Shown: positions 33,334 through 42,453, counted from the first letter of the stretch. The stretch is DNA of 64,000 nt from Amycolatopsis suaedae (GCF_004214935.1 NZ_SFCC01000012.1:1-64000); one strand, 5' to 3'. Notes: generated from the letters alone by a model not told the origin. Translations and numbers: made by a program.

Positions 33334-34284
33334 ATGACCAGCACCGCGATCGCGGTCTCCGGACTGCGCAAGGCATTCGGGGACAAGGTAGTGCTCGACG
33401 GCGTCGACCTCGACGTCCGGGCAGGCACCATCTTCTCACTGCTCGGCCCGAACGGCGCCGGCAAGACCACCACCGTCCACATTCTATCCACTTTGGTCAC
33501 GCCGGACGCCGGCGAGGTCACGGTCGGCGGGCACGACCTGGCACGCGACCCGGACGGCGTCCGCTCGGCGATCGGCGTCACCGGCCAGTTCTCCGCCGTC
33601 GACGACCTGCTGACCGCCGAGGAGAACCTGCTGCTGATGGCCGACCTGCACCGGCTCGGCAGGGCCGAGGGCAGGCGGCGGGCCGCCGACCTGCTCGCCC
33701 GGTTCGACCTGGCCGGCGTCGCGCAGAAGACGCCCGTGACGTTCTCCGGCGGCATGAAGCGACGGCTCGACCTGGCGATGACCCTGGTCGGCCGGCCGAG
33801 GATCATCTTCCTCGACGAGCCGACCACCGGTCTGGACCCACGCAGCAGGCACACCATGTGGCAGATCATCCGCGACCTGGTGGACACCGAGAACGTCACG
33901 ATCTTCCTCACCACGCAGTACCTGGAGGAAGCCGACGAGCTGGCGGACCGGATCGCGGTGCTCGACGGCGGCAAGCTCGTCGCCGAGGGCACGGCCGCGC
34001 AACTCAAGCGGATGATCCCCGGCGGCCACGTCCGGCTGCAGTTCACCAGCGGCGACGACCTGGATCGGGCCGCCCGCCTGCTGGAGACCAGCCTGCGTGA
34101 TGACGAGGCACTGAGCCTGCAGGTGCCCGGCGACGGCGACGTGCCGGCCCTGCGTTCGCTGCTCAACCTGCTCGACGACCACGCGCTCAAGGTCGACGGC
34201 CTGTCCATCCACACCCCCGACCTCGACGACGTCTTCTTCGCCCTCACCGGGCACCCGCAGACCGTGAAGGAAGCCCGCTCATGA
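33334..34284 (+). CDS. ABC transporter ATP-binding protein (DrrA family)
   Basis: A 316-residue ATPase with Walker A GPNGAGKTTT (about 37-46), signature TFSGGMKRR, Walker B IIFLDEPTTGLD and the switch region around IFLTTQYLEEAD. A C-terminal extension ends with DLDDVFFALTG, typical of the DrrA daunorubicin-resistance group. GGAGGG precedes the ATG by about 8 bases. It overlaps the permease gene by 4 bases (ATGA), so the two make one exporter, probably for a lipophilic compound. The substrate is not known and it is 16 kb from the polyketide cluster. Confidence 0.93.
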   Translation: MTSTAIAVSGLRKAFGDKVVLDGVDLDVRAGTIFSLLGPNGAGKTTTVHILSTLVTPDAGEVTVGGHDLARDPDGVRSAIGVTGQFSAVDDLLTAEENLLLMADLHRLGRAEGRRRAADLLARFDLAGVAQKTPVTFSGGMKRRLDLAMTLVGRPRIIFLDEPTTGLDPRSRHTMWQIIRDLVDTENVTIFLTTQYLEEADELADRIAVLDGGKLVAEGTAAQLKRMIPGGHVRLQFTSGDDLDRAARLLETSLRDDEALSLQVPGDGDVPALRSLLNLLDDHALKVDGLSIHTPDLDDVFFALTGHPQTVKEARS

Positions 34285-35048
34285 CCACGCTCGCCGCGAC
34301 CCTGCACGACTCGAAAACGATGGTGGGGCGCAACATGCGCCACACCCTGCGCAACCCGGTGACGCTGTTCGGCGCGCTGGCCTTCCCCATCATCATGCTG
34401 CTGCTGTTCGTCTACGTCATCGGCGGCGCGGTCAACGTCGGCACCGACTACCTGGCCTACATCGCACCGGGAATCCTGATGATGGGACTGTGCCAGGGCG
34501 CCGGATCGGTGGCCATCGGCGTGGCCGAGGACATGGAGAAGGGCATCATCAACCGGTTGCGCACCATGGCGATCGCCCGCACGTCGGTGCTGACCGGGCA
34601 CGTGGTGACCAACGTCGTGCGGTCGGTGGCCTGCGCGGCGCTCATCCTCGGCGTCATGCTGCTGATGGGCCTGCGCCCGAACGCGACGTTCACCGAGTGG
34701 CTCGCGGTGGCCGGGCTGCTGGCGCTGGTGTGCTACGCCGTCACCTGGCTGACGGTCGCGCTGGGGCTGGCGGCCAAGACCGTCACCGGCGCCAGCTTCG
34801 CCGCGTTCCCGCTGACGTTCCTGCCGTTCGTCAGCAGTGCGTTCGCACCGCCGGGCACGATGCCCGCGGGCGTGCGCTGGTTCACCGACAATCAGCCGTT
34901 CACCTCGGTGATCGACACCCTGCGCGGGCTGCTGACCGGCACCGGCATCGGCGCCAGTGGCTGGCTGGCGTTGGGCTGGTGCGCCGTGCTCGCCCTGGCC
35001 GGCTACCTCTGGTCCCGGTCGGCGTTCCGCAAGGCCCGCACCAGCTGA
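34281..35048 (+). CDS. ABC-2 type permease (DrrB family)
   Basis: A 255-residue membrane subunit with six hydrophobic segments, beginning with a cytoplasmic helix (TMVGRNMRHTLRNPVTLF) and containing the ABC-2 signature stretch VAEDMEKGIINRLRTMAIAR. It partners the upstream ATP-binding protein through translational coupling. The gene is followed after 9 bases by a 20-bp-stem hairpin and the convergent siderophore operon. Confidence 0.93.
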   Translation: MTTLAATLHDSKTMVGRNMRHTLRNPVTLFGALAFPIIMLLLFVYVIGGAVNVGTDYLAYIAPGILMMGLCQGAGSVAIGVAEDMEKGIINRLRTMAIARTSVLTGHVVTNVVRSVACAALILGVMLLMGLRPNATFTEWLAVAGLLALVCYAVTWLTVALGLAAKTVTGASFAAFPLTFLPFVSSAFAPPGTMPAGVRWFTDNQPFTSVIDTLRGLLTGTGIGASGWLALGWCAVLALAGYLWSRSAFRKARTS

Positions 35049-35057
35049 CCGGCACAG

Positions 35058-35110
35058 CACGTGAAGGCCACCTTCATTACGTGAGACGTGATGAAGGTGG
35101 CCTTCACGTG
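35058..35110. terminator. Family C palindrome, copy 1: 20-bp stem between convergent operons
   Basis: CACGTGAAGGCCACCTTCAT at 35058-35077 pairs perfectly with 35091-35110 around a 13-base loop. It sits between the permease stop and the glutamine-synthetase-like gene stop, so it likely terminates both transcripts. A second copy with a 17-bp stem is at 57115-57163, also between convergent genes. Confidence 0.85.
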
Positions 35111-35115
35111 CTTGG

Positions 35116-36435
35116 TCAGGAACGCAACGCGCCCCGGGAACGCTGCCAGTCGGTCACCGCGGCCAGGCCGGCGTCAATCTCGGCCGCCAGCAACGCCTCC
35201 TGCTGCGCGGCCACCTCCTCCCCCAGCAGCCCGGCGAGCCTGCCGTGGCGCAGCAGCTCCAGCGCCCGCCACGGCGTGGCCGCCAGCTCGCCGGTGACCT
35301 CGCCCTCCGGCGGCGGCGACAGCCCGTCGTCGATCCCGGCCAGCCCCGCCGCCAGCAACGCGGCCACCACCAGGTGCGGTTGCGCGTCGGCGCCGGCGAA
35401 GCGGAACTCCAGACGCCGCGCGCCGTCCCGCCCGGCCAGGCGCACCGCGGCGGTCCGGTCGTCGGTACCCCAGCGCAGCACCCGGGGGGAGAACGGCGCG
35501 GTCCGCAGCCGGACGTAGCTGTTCCAGGTCGGCGCCCAGACCGCGGTCAGCGCGGCCGCGTCGCGCAGCACACCGGCGAGGAACGCCTCCATCCCGGCCC
35601 GCGAGCCGTCCATTGTGGACAGCGAGAGGTGCACGTGACAGGAACTGCCCAGGCCGGTGTCCTGCGCGGCGAGGTAGCTCGCCCGCACCCCGTGCCGGGC
35701 CGCGGCCTCGCGCACGAGCAGCTGCTGCAGCATCGCGTCGTCGCAGGCCGCCAGCGGGTCGCGGTGGCGCAGCACGCTCTCGAACTGCCCGGGGTGGCAC
35801 TCCGCCCGCGCCGACTCGACCTCCAGCCCGGCCGCGTCGAGCACCCCGGCCAGCTCCCGGGTCAGCGCCCGGACCGGCTCGGTGCCGCCGACGGCGTAGT
35901 CCACCGGCTGCCCGGTCAGCGGGGTGCCGGCGGCGTCGGTGAACGTCACCTCGTGCTCGATCCCCGCCGAGGGCACCAGGCCGTGCCGTTCCAGCGCTGC
36001 CAGCGCCGCCGTCAGCGCCGTGCGTGGCGCGGCCGCGACGGCCCCGCCGCCGGGCCACTCCACGTCGCAGACCACGGCGACCGTGCGGTCCGGCAGCCGG
36101 GTGACCGTGGCCAGGTCCGGCAGCATCCGCACGTCGCCGAAGCCGGTGACGTACCGCGCCAGCGGACCGTCCGGCACCGAGGCCGGGACGTCGCGGTGCG
36201 GGTCCCACGCGAAAACGTAGCTGCAGAGCCCGTAGCCGGCGGAGAGCACCTCGTCGAGCACGAACCGGGCACCCAGCTCCACCGCGGCGAACCGCGCGTG
36301 CGGATCGGGCACCAGCAGCAGCACCCGGCCGGCCTCCCCCTCGGCCAGCACCCGCCGCAGCTCCGGCTCGGCCCGCGCGGCCAGCGCGGCGCGGTCGGCG
36401 AGCGTACGGGGTCCGAGCGGGCGGACCGCCGTCAC
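35116..36435 (-). CDS. Glutamine-synthetase-like (gamma-glutamyl-amine type) ligase in the siderophore operon
   Basis: A 439-residue protein of the glutamine synthetase fold. Recognisable pieces are GIEHEVTF (metal Glu), ECHPGQFESVLRHRDPLAACDD, SSCHVHLSL (GSGxHxH-like), and the end LEFRFAGADAQPHLVVAALL, where QP replaces the usual NP. It is too divergent for the housekeeping enzyme and resembles the GlnA3/GlnT-like group that ligates carboxylates to amines or polyamines. The GTG at 36435 gives the GTGA overlap with the siderophore synthetase; GTG at 36438 is the alternative. As the last gene of a siderophore operon that lacks an acyltransferase gene, it may build an amide in the product; this is inference. 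Confidence 0.85.
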   Translation of the reverse strand: MTAVRPLGPRTLADRAALAARAEPELRRVLAEGEAGRVLLLVPDPHARFAAVELGARFVLDEVLSAGYGLCSYVFAWDPHRDVPASVPDGPLARYVTGFGDVRMLPDLATVTRLPDRTVAVVCDVEWPGGGAVAAAPRTALTAALAALERHGLVPSAGIEHEVTFTDAAGTPLTGQPVDYAVGGTEPVRALTRELAGVLDAAGLEVESARAECHPGQFESVLRHRDPLAACDDAMLQQLLVREAAARHGVRASYLAAQDTGLGSSCHVHLSLSTMDGSRAGMEAFLAGVLRDAAALTAVWAPTWNSYVRLRTAPFSPRVLRWGTDDRTAAVRLAGRDGARRLEFRFAGADAQPHLVVAALLAAGLAGIDDGLSPPPEGEVTGELAATPWRALELLRHGRLAGLLGEEVAAQQEALLAAEIDAGLAAVTDWQRSRGALRS

Positions 36436-38252
36436 CACGCCCCGCCGGGGTCGGGCGCGTGCAGCGGGTTGGGCGCGCGGCCCCAGCGCACGTCGAACTC
36501 GTCGTCCCGGTCCACCTTGTCGAACCCGCCACCCGCCAGGTGTTCCCGGTTCAGCGTGACCCGCTCGACGTCCGGCGCGAACAGCAGGCAGGCGTCGAAC
36601 CGCCGCGCCAGGTCGGGGTTGGCCTCCCGGAACCGGGTGACGACCTCACGCACCAGCGCCCAGAACTCCGCCCGCTCGAACCCCTGCTCGTCGAACAGGA
36701 TCTCCGCCCAGAACCGCAGCTGACCGGAGAACACCGAGCTGAACAGCGACTGCGCCAGCAGGTGCGGCGGCCAGCGCAGCATGTCCGCGGCGGCGTCCGG
36801 CGGCAGTGTCCGGTAACACTCGACGTCCTCGTCGAGCAGGTCGACGCCCTGCGCGAAGTCCTTGATCAGCACCCGCGACGGCGCCCCGGCCCGGTCGAGG
36901 ACGAGGATCAGGTTCTGGCCGTGCGGGCAGAACCCGACGCCGTAGCGCAGCAGCCACTGCAGCAGCGGCGTCAGCAGCAGGTCGAACACCGAGGCACACC
37001 AGCGCCGCGGCCCCAGCCCCGAGGACTCGATCAGCTCGGTGAGCACCGACCGGCCGTCCGGTCCCCGGTAGGGCAGCGCTGCGAACGACAGCGCCCGCTC
37101 CCCCTCGGCCAGCCGGGCCGTCAGCGGCTCGCGCCACAGCGCGCCCAGCGTCTCGTGGAACCGGTAGGGCAGCTCCTTGATCGCGCCGAACAACGGGTGA
37201 CGCACCGACACGCTGGCGACCTCGCCGAGCAGTTCGAAGCGGTACTCCTTGGTCAGCAGCGGGTCGGCGTCGCTGATCTGCCGCAGCCAGGTGGTCACGC
37301 CGGGCCCGGCCAGCGTCGCCGCCGACGCCAGCCCCCGGTAGACCAGCGTGTTGCGCACGGAGACGGCCGTCTTGACGTCCCTGCGGTCCGGCCTGCTGAC
37401 GTTGGCCAGCGTCCGCACCGTCTGGTGTGGACGGTAGTGGTCGAACGAGTCGCCGAGGTCGATCACGGTGCCCCGGGCCAGTTCGGCGGCGTAGAGCGTG
37501 CCGACGATCTCGTCGGCCTGCCACGGGTGCACCGGCACCCACAGGTAGTCGGCGGGATCGCCGACCTCGGCCACGACCGCGGTGAACTCGTCCCGGGTGG
37601 CCTGGTCCAGCTCCTCGGCGAGCAGGACCTGCTCGCTCAGCTCGGGCACGCACCGGAACTCGGCGTGGTCGCGGTGCACGGCGAACCAGCGCAGCACGAC
37701 GTCGGCACCCGACTCCGGCGCGTAACGCTCGCGGTCGGCCGCGGAGAAGCCGACCCGGCCCTTGTTCAGCACCAGCCTCGGGTGACCGGTGAGGTGCCCC
37801 TCGGCGAAGTTGTAGTCCACTGTGGACAAATGTGCGGCGGTGGGCGCGGTGGCGATCCGGGCGGCCTCGTTGGTCACCGTCGCGGTCAGCTCGGACAGCA
37901 CGTCGGCCAGCCGCGCGCCGGTCAGCGACAGCGGCCGCCTGGCGTCGACGACGAGCGTGCGCGGGTCGTCGGCCGGGACCGGCTCGCCGTCGCCCGCCCG
38001 GCGGACGGCGCTGCCCGGCCGCACCGTCCAGGTGTCGAACGCGCCGCGCCTGGCCTCGAACTCGTAGGTCACCCGCTCCGGCAGGGACAGCCGCCAGCCG
38101 CGGTGGCGTCCCGGCTCCTCCGGGCCGGCCGGCTCCGGGCGCAGCAGCCCCTCGTAGGACAGCTCGCCGAGCATCTTGCAGGTGATCAGGCTGCCCGCCG
38201 CCCGCCAGGCCTCGGCGGGGCCGGGCCCGTCGGTACTGTCCACTATGGTCAC
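36432..38252 (-). CDS. NRPS-independent siderophore synthetase (IucA/IucC family)
   Basis: A 606-residue NIS synthetase, which adenylates a carboxylate and couples it to an amine or hydroxylamine. Family segments are EGHLTGHPRLVLNKGRVGFS (substrate/ATP loop), VSVRNTLVYR, CPHGQNLILVLD and RVLIKDFAQGVDLL. The last two are the conserved ATP-site HGQN and KDF motifs. The GTG at 38252 overlaps the hydroxylase stop. Its place with a DesA-like decarboxylase and an N-hydroxylase suggests a hydroxamate siderophore. Whether it is the DesD type cannot be settled by eye. Confidence 0.93.
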   Translation of the reverse strand: MTIVDSTDGPGPAEAWRAAGSLITCKMLGELSYEGLLRPEPAGPEEPGRHRGWRLSLPERVTYEFEARRGAFDTWTVRPGSAVRRAGDGEPVPADDPRTLVVDARRPLSLTGARLADVLSELTATVTNEAARIATAPTAAHLSTVDYNFAEGHLTGHPRLVLNKGRVGFSAADRERYAPESGADVVLRWFAVHRDHAEFRCVPELSEQVLLAEELDQATRDEFTAVVAEVGDPADYLWVPVHPWQADEIVGTLYAAELARGTVIDLGDSFDHYRPHQTVRTLANVSRPDRRDVKTAVSVRNTLVYRGLASAATLAGPGVTTWLRQISDADPLLTKEYRFELLGEVASVSVRHPLFGAIKELPYRFHETLGALWREPLTARLAEGERALSFAALPYRGPDGRSVLTELIESSGLGPRRWCASVFDLLLTPLLQWLLRYGVGFCPHGQNLILVLDRAGAPSRVLIKDFAQGVDLLDEDVECYRTLPPDAAADMLRWPPHLLAQSLFSSVFSGQLRFWAEILFDEQGFERAEFWALVREVVTRFREANPDLARRFDACLLFAPDVERVTLNREHLAGGGFDKVDRDDEFDVRWGRAPNPLHAPDPGGAW

Positions 38253-39556
38253 TCGTCCTCCGATGACGTTGCCAGTCCGAACGTGGTGAACGCGGTGCGG
38301 TCGGGAAGATCGTAGACGGTGCGGCCGCACACGGTGTTGAGGATCGACGCCGACCGCCACGCCGCCAGCCCCAGGTCCGGCGCGCCGACACCGTGGGTGT
38401 GCCGCTCGGCGTTCTGCACGAACAGCGACCCGGTGATCTCAGCGGGCAGTCCCAGCCGGTACTGCCGGTCGACGGTGAGCCTGCCGCTGCGGTCCCGGTG
38501 CAGCACCTCGGCCAGCGGGTCGAGCAGGTGCGCGCTGGTCTCGGCGTACCCGGTGGCGGCGACCACGGCGTCGGTGCGCACGGTCACCGTCGCGCGCTGC
38601 TGGGAGTGGTGCAGGTCCAGTGCGATCGCGCCGTCGGCCAGGCGGGCGGCGAGCACCTCGGCGCCCGGTGTCATGACCACCTTGGGCCAGCCGCCGCCGA
38701 TCGAGCGGCGGTACAGCTCGTCGTGGATGGCCGCGATGGTCTCGGCGTCGATGCCCTTGTACAGCTGCCACTGGCTGGGCACCAGCCAGTCCCTGGTCTG
38801 CTCGGACAGGCCGAAGAAGAAGTCGGTGTAGTCCGGCGTGAACTGTTCCAGGCCCAGCTTCGAGTACTCCATCGGCGCGAACGACGGCGTACGGGCCACC
38901 CAGCGCAGCCCCGCGGTGGTGGGCCGGGCCCGCAGCAGGTCGAGGAACACCTCGGCGCCGGACTGGCCCGAGCCGACCACGGTGACCGTCGGCGCCGCGA
39001 TCAGCCGGTCCCGCAGTTCCAGGTAGTCCGCCGAGTGGACGGCTGGCACGTCCGGGTCGGCCACCACCTCCCGCAGCGCCTCCGGGATGACCGGCGCGGT
39101 GCCGACGCCCAGCACGACGTTGCGGGCCAGCACCCGGCGCCCGCCGGTGAAGGTCAGTTCGAACGCCTCGTCGGGAAAGCTCCAGCCGATCTCGTCGACC
39201 TCGTGCGCGAACCGGCAGCTGGGCAGCCGGGTGCTCGCCCACCTGCCGTAGTCGTCGTACTCCGTGCGCGGGATGTGGAAACGCTCGGCGAAGTAGAACG
39301 GGAACAGCCTGCCGCGGTCGCGCAGGTAGTTCAGGAACGACAGCGGGCTGGTCGGGTCGACCAGGGACACCAGGTCGGCGAGGAACGGCACCTGCAGCGT
39401 GGTGCCCTCGATCAGCAGCCCGGGGTGCCAGCGGAACTCGTCGCGCCGCTCGAAGAACTCCGCGGTCAGCCCCTCGACCGGGGCGGCCAGCGCCGCCAGC
39501 GACAGGTTGAACGGCCCGATGCCGACGCCGGCCAGGTCGAGCGTCGCCTGGCTCAC
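38249..39556 (-). CDS. Flavin-dependent amine N-monooxygenase (DesB/IucD-like)
   Basis: A 435-residue lysine/ornithine/diamine N-hydroxylase. It has the FAD loop GVGIGPFNLSLAAL (about 10-23), the FLADLVSLVDPTSPLSFLNYL segment typical of IucD/DesB, the NADPH loop VVGSGQSGAEVF (about 190), and the closing ATGYAE motif. It should hydroxylate the terminal amine of a diamine such as cadaverine or putrescine, the first committed step to a hydroxamate. It is translationally coupled on both sides (GTGA overlaps). Confidence 0.93.
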   Translation of the reverse strand: MSQATLDLAGVGIGPFNLSLAALAAPVEGLTAEFFERRDEFRWHPGLLIEGTTLQVPFLADLVSLVDPTSPLSFLNYLRDRGRLFPFYFAERFHIPRTEYDDYGRWASTRLPSCRFAHEVDEIGWSFPDEAFELTFTGGRRVLARNVVLGVGTAPVIPEALREVVADPDVPAVHSADYLELRDRLIAAPTVTVVGSGQSGAEVFLDLLRARPTTAGLRWVARTPSFAPMEYSKLGLEQFTPDYTDFFFGLSEQTRDWLVPSQWQLYKGIDAETIAAIHDELYRRSIGGGWPKVVMTPGAEVLAARLADGAIALDLHHSQQRATVTVRTDAVVAATGYAETSAHLLDPLAEVLHRDRSGRLTVDRQYRLGLPAEITGSLFVQNAERHTHGVGAPDLGLAAWRSASILNTVCGRTVYDLPDRTAFTTFGLATSSEDE

Positions 39557-40998
39557 GAGGGCACCTGCTCACCCACGGGTGCCGCCGCGGCGGCGATGAC
39601 GTCGAGCAGCGGCAGGTAGTCCGCGGCCGTGGCGTGCGGGTGCAGCAGGGTGAGCTTGAGCCACAGCTCGTCCGCGCCGTCCGGGCCGGTGGGCAGCGCG
39701 GCCCGCCCGACGACCGCCGTACCGGACTCCAGCAGCGTGCGCCGGGCGGTGGCGACCAGCTCGTCCGCGGTGGCCCCGACCGCCGGGCGGAACACCACCG
39801 TCGACAGCGCGGGCTCACCCCACAGCCGCAGCGCGGGGTGCGCGGCGACGGCCGCGGCCACCTCGGCGGCCGTGGCGCAGCACCGGCGCACCAGCTCCCC
39901 CATCCCCCGCACGCCCAGCGCGCGGAACGTGACCGCCATGCGGAAGGCGTCCGGCCGCCGGGAGGTGCGGATCGACCGGCCGAGCAGGTCGGGCAGGCCG
40001 GCCTCGGTGTCGTCGGCGGCGTTGAGGTAGTCGGCCCGCACGGTCAGCGCGTCCAGCCTGCGCGGGTCGCGGCAGGCCAGCAGCCCGGCCGAGATGGGCT
40101 GCCAGCCGAACTTGTGCAGGTCCAGTGCCACCGAGTCGGCCTCGCCCATGCCGTCGAGCAGACCGGCCAGCGTGGGCTCACACACGGCCGGCCCGCCGTA
40201 GGCGGCGTCGACGTGCAGCTGCGCGCCGTGCTCGCGGCACACCCGCGCCAGGTCCCGCAGCGGGTCGACGGCGCCGGTGTTGGTGGTACCGGCCGTGGCG
40301 ACCACCACGGCCGGACCATCCACTTCGGACAGACACGCGGCGAGCGCGGACGGGACCATGCGGTCCCGCTCGCAGCCGACGACCACCGGCGCGGGCAGGC
40401 CGAGCAGCCAGGCGGCCCTGGCGACGCTGTGGTGGGCGTTGGCACCGCGCACCACCCGCAGTCCGGGCCCGGCGTGCTCGCGGGCCAGCAGCAGCCCGAC
40501 CAGGTTGGACTCGGTGCCACCGCTGGTCACCACCGCGTCGGCGCCGGGCGCGCCGGGGTAACACAGCCCGGCGACGGCGGTGGTGAGCGCCCGTTCCAGC
40601 TCGCTGGCGACCGGAGCCTGGTCCCACGAGTCCATCGACGGGTTCAGCGCGCCGGCGACGACGTCGGCGGCCACGGCGACCGCGAGCGGCGGGCAGTGCA
40701 GGTGCGCGGCGCACCACGGCTGGGCCGGGTCGACCGACCCGGCGGCGAGCAGCGTGCTCAGCTCGGACAACGCTGCCCGCTCGCCGACCCCCTCGGCGGG
40801 CAGCAGCCCGTCCGGCAGCGCCGCGGCCAGCTGGGCGGCGACGGCGGCGGGGCCGCCCGCCGGGGCGGCGCCGCCCCGTTCCGCCGTCCCCGCCGCCAGC
40901 CCGGCCAGTGCCACCGGGACCAGCTCGGCCAGCCGGTCGTGCCCGGCCAGCCCCGCCGTGACCCCCGAGGTGTCCGTTCCGTTCGGTTCGCCCAACAC
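39553..40998 (-). CDS. PLP-dependent amino acid decarboxylase (DesA-like), first gene of the siderophore operon
   Basis: A 481-residue group II decarboxylase. PLP-binding Lys296 lies in LDLHKFGW, with HVDAAYGG upstream, NPSMDSWDQAP near residue 125 and TSGGTESNL near 165. It probably converts lysine, ornithine or diaminobutyrate into the diamine used by the N-hydroxylase. GTG at 40998 is used; TTG at 40995 has better spacing from AAGGAG (complement of 41002-41007). An iron box lies immediately upstream. The decarboxylase-hydroxylase-NIS order matches desABD without desC. Confidence 0.9.
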   Translation of the reverse strand: MLGEPNGTDTSGVTAGLAGHDRLAELVPVALAGLAAGTAERGGAAPAGGPAAVAAQLAAALPDGLLPAEGVGERAALSELSTLLAAGSVDPAQPWCAAHLHCPPLAVAVAADVVAGALNPSMDSWDQAPVASELERALTTAVAGLCYPGAPGADAVVTSGGTESNLVGLLLAREHAGPGLRVVRGANAHHSVARAAWLLGLPAPVVVGCERDRMVPSALAACLSEVDGPAVVVATAGTTNTGAVDPLRDLARVCREHGAQLHVDAAYGGPAVCEPTLAGLLDGMGEADSVALDLHKFGWQPISAGLLACRDPRRLDALTVRADYLNAADDTEAGLPDLLGRSIRTSRRPDAFRMAVTFRALGVRGMGELVRRCCATAAEVAAAVAAHPALRLWGEPALSTVVFRPAVGATADELVATARRTLLESGTAVVGRAALPTGPDGADELWLKLTLLHPHATAADYLPLLDVIAAAAAPVGEQVPS

Positions 40999-41008
40999 CG
41001 ACTCCTTC

Positions 41009-41027
41009 TTAGGTATGCCTACCCTTT
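41009..41027 (-). promoter_or_regulatory. Iron box (IdeR/DmdR operator)
   Basis: TTAGGTATGCCTACCCTTT matches the actinobacterial IdeR/DmdR1 consensus TTAGGTTAGGCTAACCTAA at 13 of 19 places, including the TTAGGT left half. It sits 10 bases upstream of the decarboxylase start, next to the ribosome site, where bound repressor would block the operon in iron-rich conditions. Confidence 0.8.
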
Positions 41028-41072
41028 GACACACTACGGACACCGTCCGTCCCTCCCATCTTGGGAGTGCGG

Positions 41073-42440
41073 TCAGGGCAGCAACAGACCCCAGTGGAAC
41101 GCCCACACCGCGAACACCGCGCCCGCGGCCAGCAGCAGGCCGTGCCGGACGCGACCGCCGGTGCCGCGGCGGTGCAGCAGAACAGCCGTGGCGACACCGG
41201 ATGCCACCGCGATCACGGCCAACGCCTGCAGCCCCAGCCAGACCAGCGGCCTGCCGGCCAGCAGCGGCGCGGCGTCGATGGTTCCGTTGGTGGTGGGTGT
41301 CCCGCCCGCGGTGAACTGCAGCCAGCCGAGGTAGACCGGCGCACCCAGCGCCGCGACGGTTCCGGTCGCCGCCAGCACCCACGCCGGCCACGGCGAGCCG
41401 GCCCGGCGCCACAGCGCGGACAACGCGAAGCCGAGGAAGCCGGCGAGCATCAGCAGCAGCGCCGCGATCTGCACGGGCACCGACTCGTACCAGGCCAGTG
41501 GCGGCACCTCGACGCTGGTCCTGGTCTGCAGGCCGGTGCCCTCGGCCGACGTCGGGGGCGTGTGGCCGGCGGCGACGTCGCCGACCCAGGAGGCGACCAG
41601 TTCCGGGTAGCCGGGTGCCAGGTCCGGGCCCCGGTCGTAGCCGTCGGTGGTGGTGCGCAGGGCGTGCTCGGCGCCGTCGAACGTCCGCAGCGTGTAGCTG
41701 GCGGCCAGTAGCGACCGGAACGCCGCGGCGCTTTCCACCGGCGGGCACTGGATGTCCTTGGCTCCCCAGATCCCGAGCACCGGCACGGTCAGCGCCCGCA
41801 GGGCCGGGGCGGGATCGTGGTAGGCCTCGGGGAACATGCCCAGGCCGGAGATCAGCCGGTAGAGGGTGCGGGAGAACGCGTCGACGATCGAGCCGTCGAG
41901 GCCGCCGTGTTCGGCCTTGACCGCCTCGGCCCAGCTCTGCTGACGTAGCGGGGAGACGCCGCTGGCGCCCACGGTGATGACGAAGGCCGCGTCCGGGTCC
42001 CTGGTCGCGGCCATCGGGGCGACCCAGCCGCCCTCGCTGATGCCGAGGAAGCCGATGCCGTCACGCTGGATCTCCGGGCGCCCGCGCAGCACGCCCGCAG
42101 CCGCGACGGCGTCGCCGGCGAGCTGGGCGTAGTCCCGCTGGACCATCGAGTAGCCGTCGGTCCGCTTGTCGTAGGCCAGTGTGGCGATCCCCTTCCTGGC
42201 GAACGCCTCCGCCTCGGCCCGGTAGTCCTCGCGCGGCCCGGGTCCGGCGCCGTGCACGAGCACGATCGCCGGCGCCGGGCCGGTCGCGCCGGGCGGCAGC
42301 CGCAGGGTGGCGGGCAGGACCTGCCCGTCGCTCGTGGTGACGCCGAGTTCCACCTCTCTGAGTGGTTGTTGTGCCTGGGCGGGCACCGCTGTGGCCACGA
42401 CCGCGACGGCGGCCACCAGCCCGATCCGGATGGCGAGCAT
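41073..42440 (-). CDS. Exported alpha/beta hydrolase with C-terminal membrane domain
   Basis: A 455-residue protein. A signal peptide (LAIRIGLVAAVAVVATA, cleavage after AQA) is followed by an alpha/beta hydrolase domain (about 30-310) with LVHGAGPG (oxyanion loop), the nucleophile elbow GISEGG and a late His in DGAEHAL, and then four hydrophobic segments (about 340-455). This fusion suggests a membrane-anchored extracytoplasmic esterase or peptidase. AAAGGAG lies six bases before the ATG. It is divergent from an ArsR-like regulator with paired palindromes in the gap, so the regulator likely controls it. Confidence 0.87.
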   Translation of the reverse strand: MLAIRIGLVAAVAVVATAVPAQAQQPLREVELGVTTSDGQVLPATLRLPPGATGPAPAIVLVHGAGPGPREDYRAEAEAFARKGIATLAYDKRTDGYSMVQRDYAQLAGDAVAAAGVLRGRPEIQRDGIGFLGISEGGWVAPMAATRDPDAAFVITVGASGVSPLRQQSWAEAVKAEHGGLDGSIVDAFSRTLYRLISGLGMFPEAYHDPAPALRALTVPVLGIWGAKDIQCPPVESAAAFRSLLAASYTLRTFDGAEHALRTTTDGYDRGPDLAPGYPELVASWVGDVAAGHTPPTSAEGTGLQTRTSVEVPPLAWYESVPVQIAALLLMLAGFLGFALSALWRRAGSPWPAWVLAATGTVAALGAPVYLGWLQFTAGGTPTTNGTIDAAPLLAGRPLVWLGLQALAVIAVASGVATAVLLHRRGTGGRVRHGLLLAAGAVFAVWAFHWGLLLP

Positions 42441-42453
42441 GCGTACTCCTTTG

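Noticed and set aside
35116..36435. Housekeeping glutamine synthetase (GlnA)
   Set aside because: Several conserved GS motifs are altered and the gene is embedded in a siderophore operon by translational overlap.
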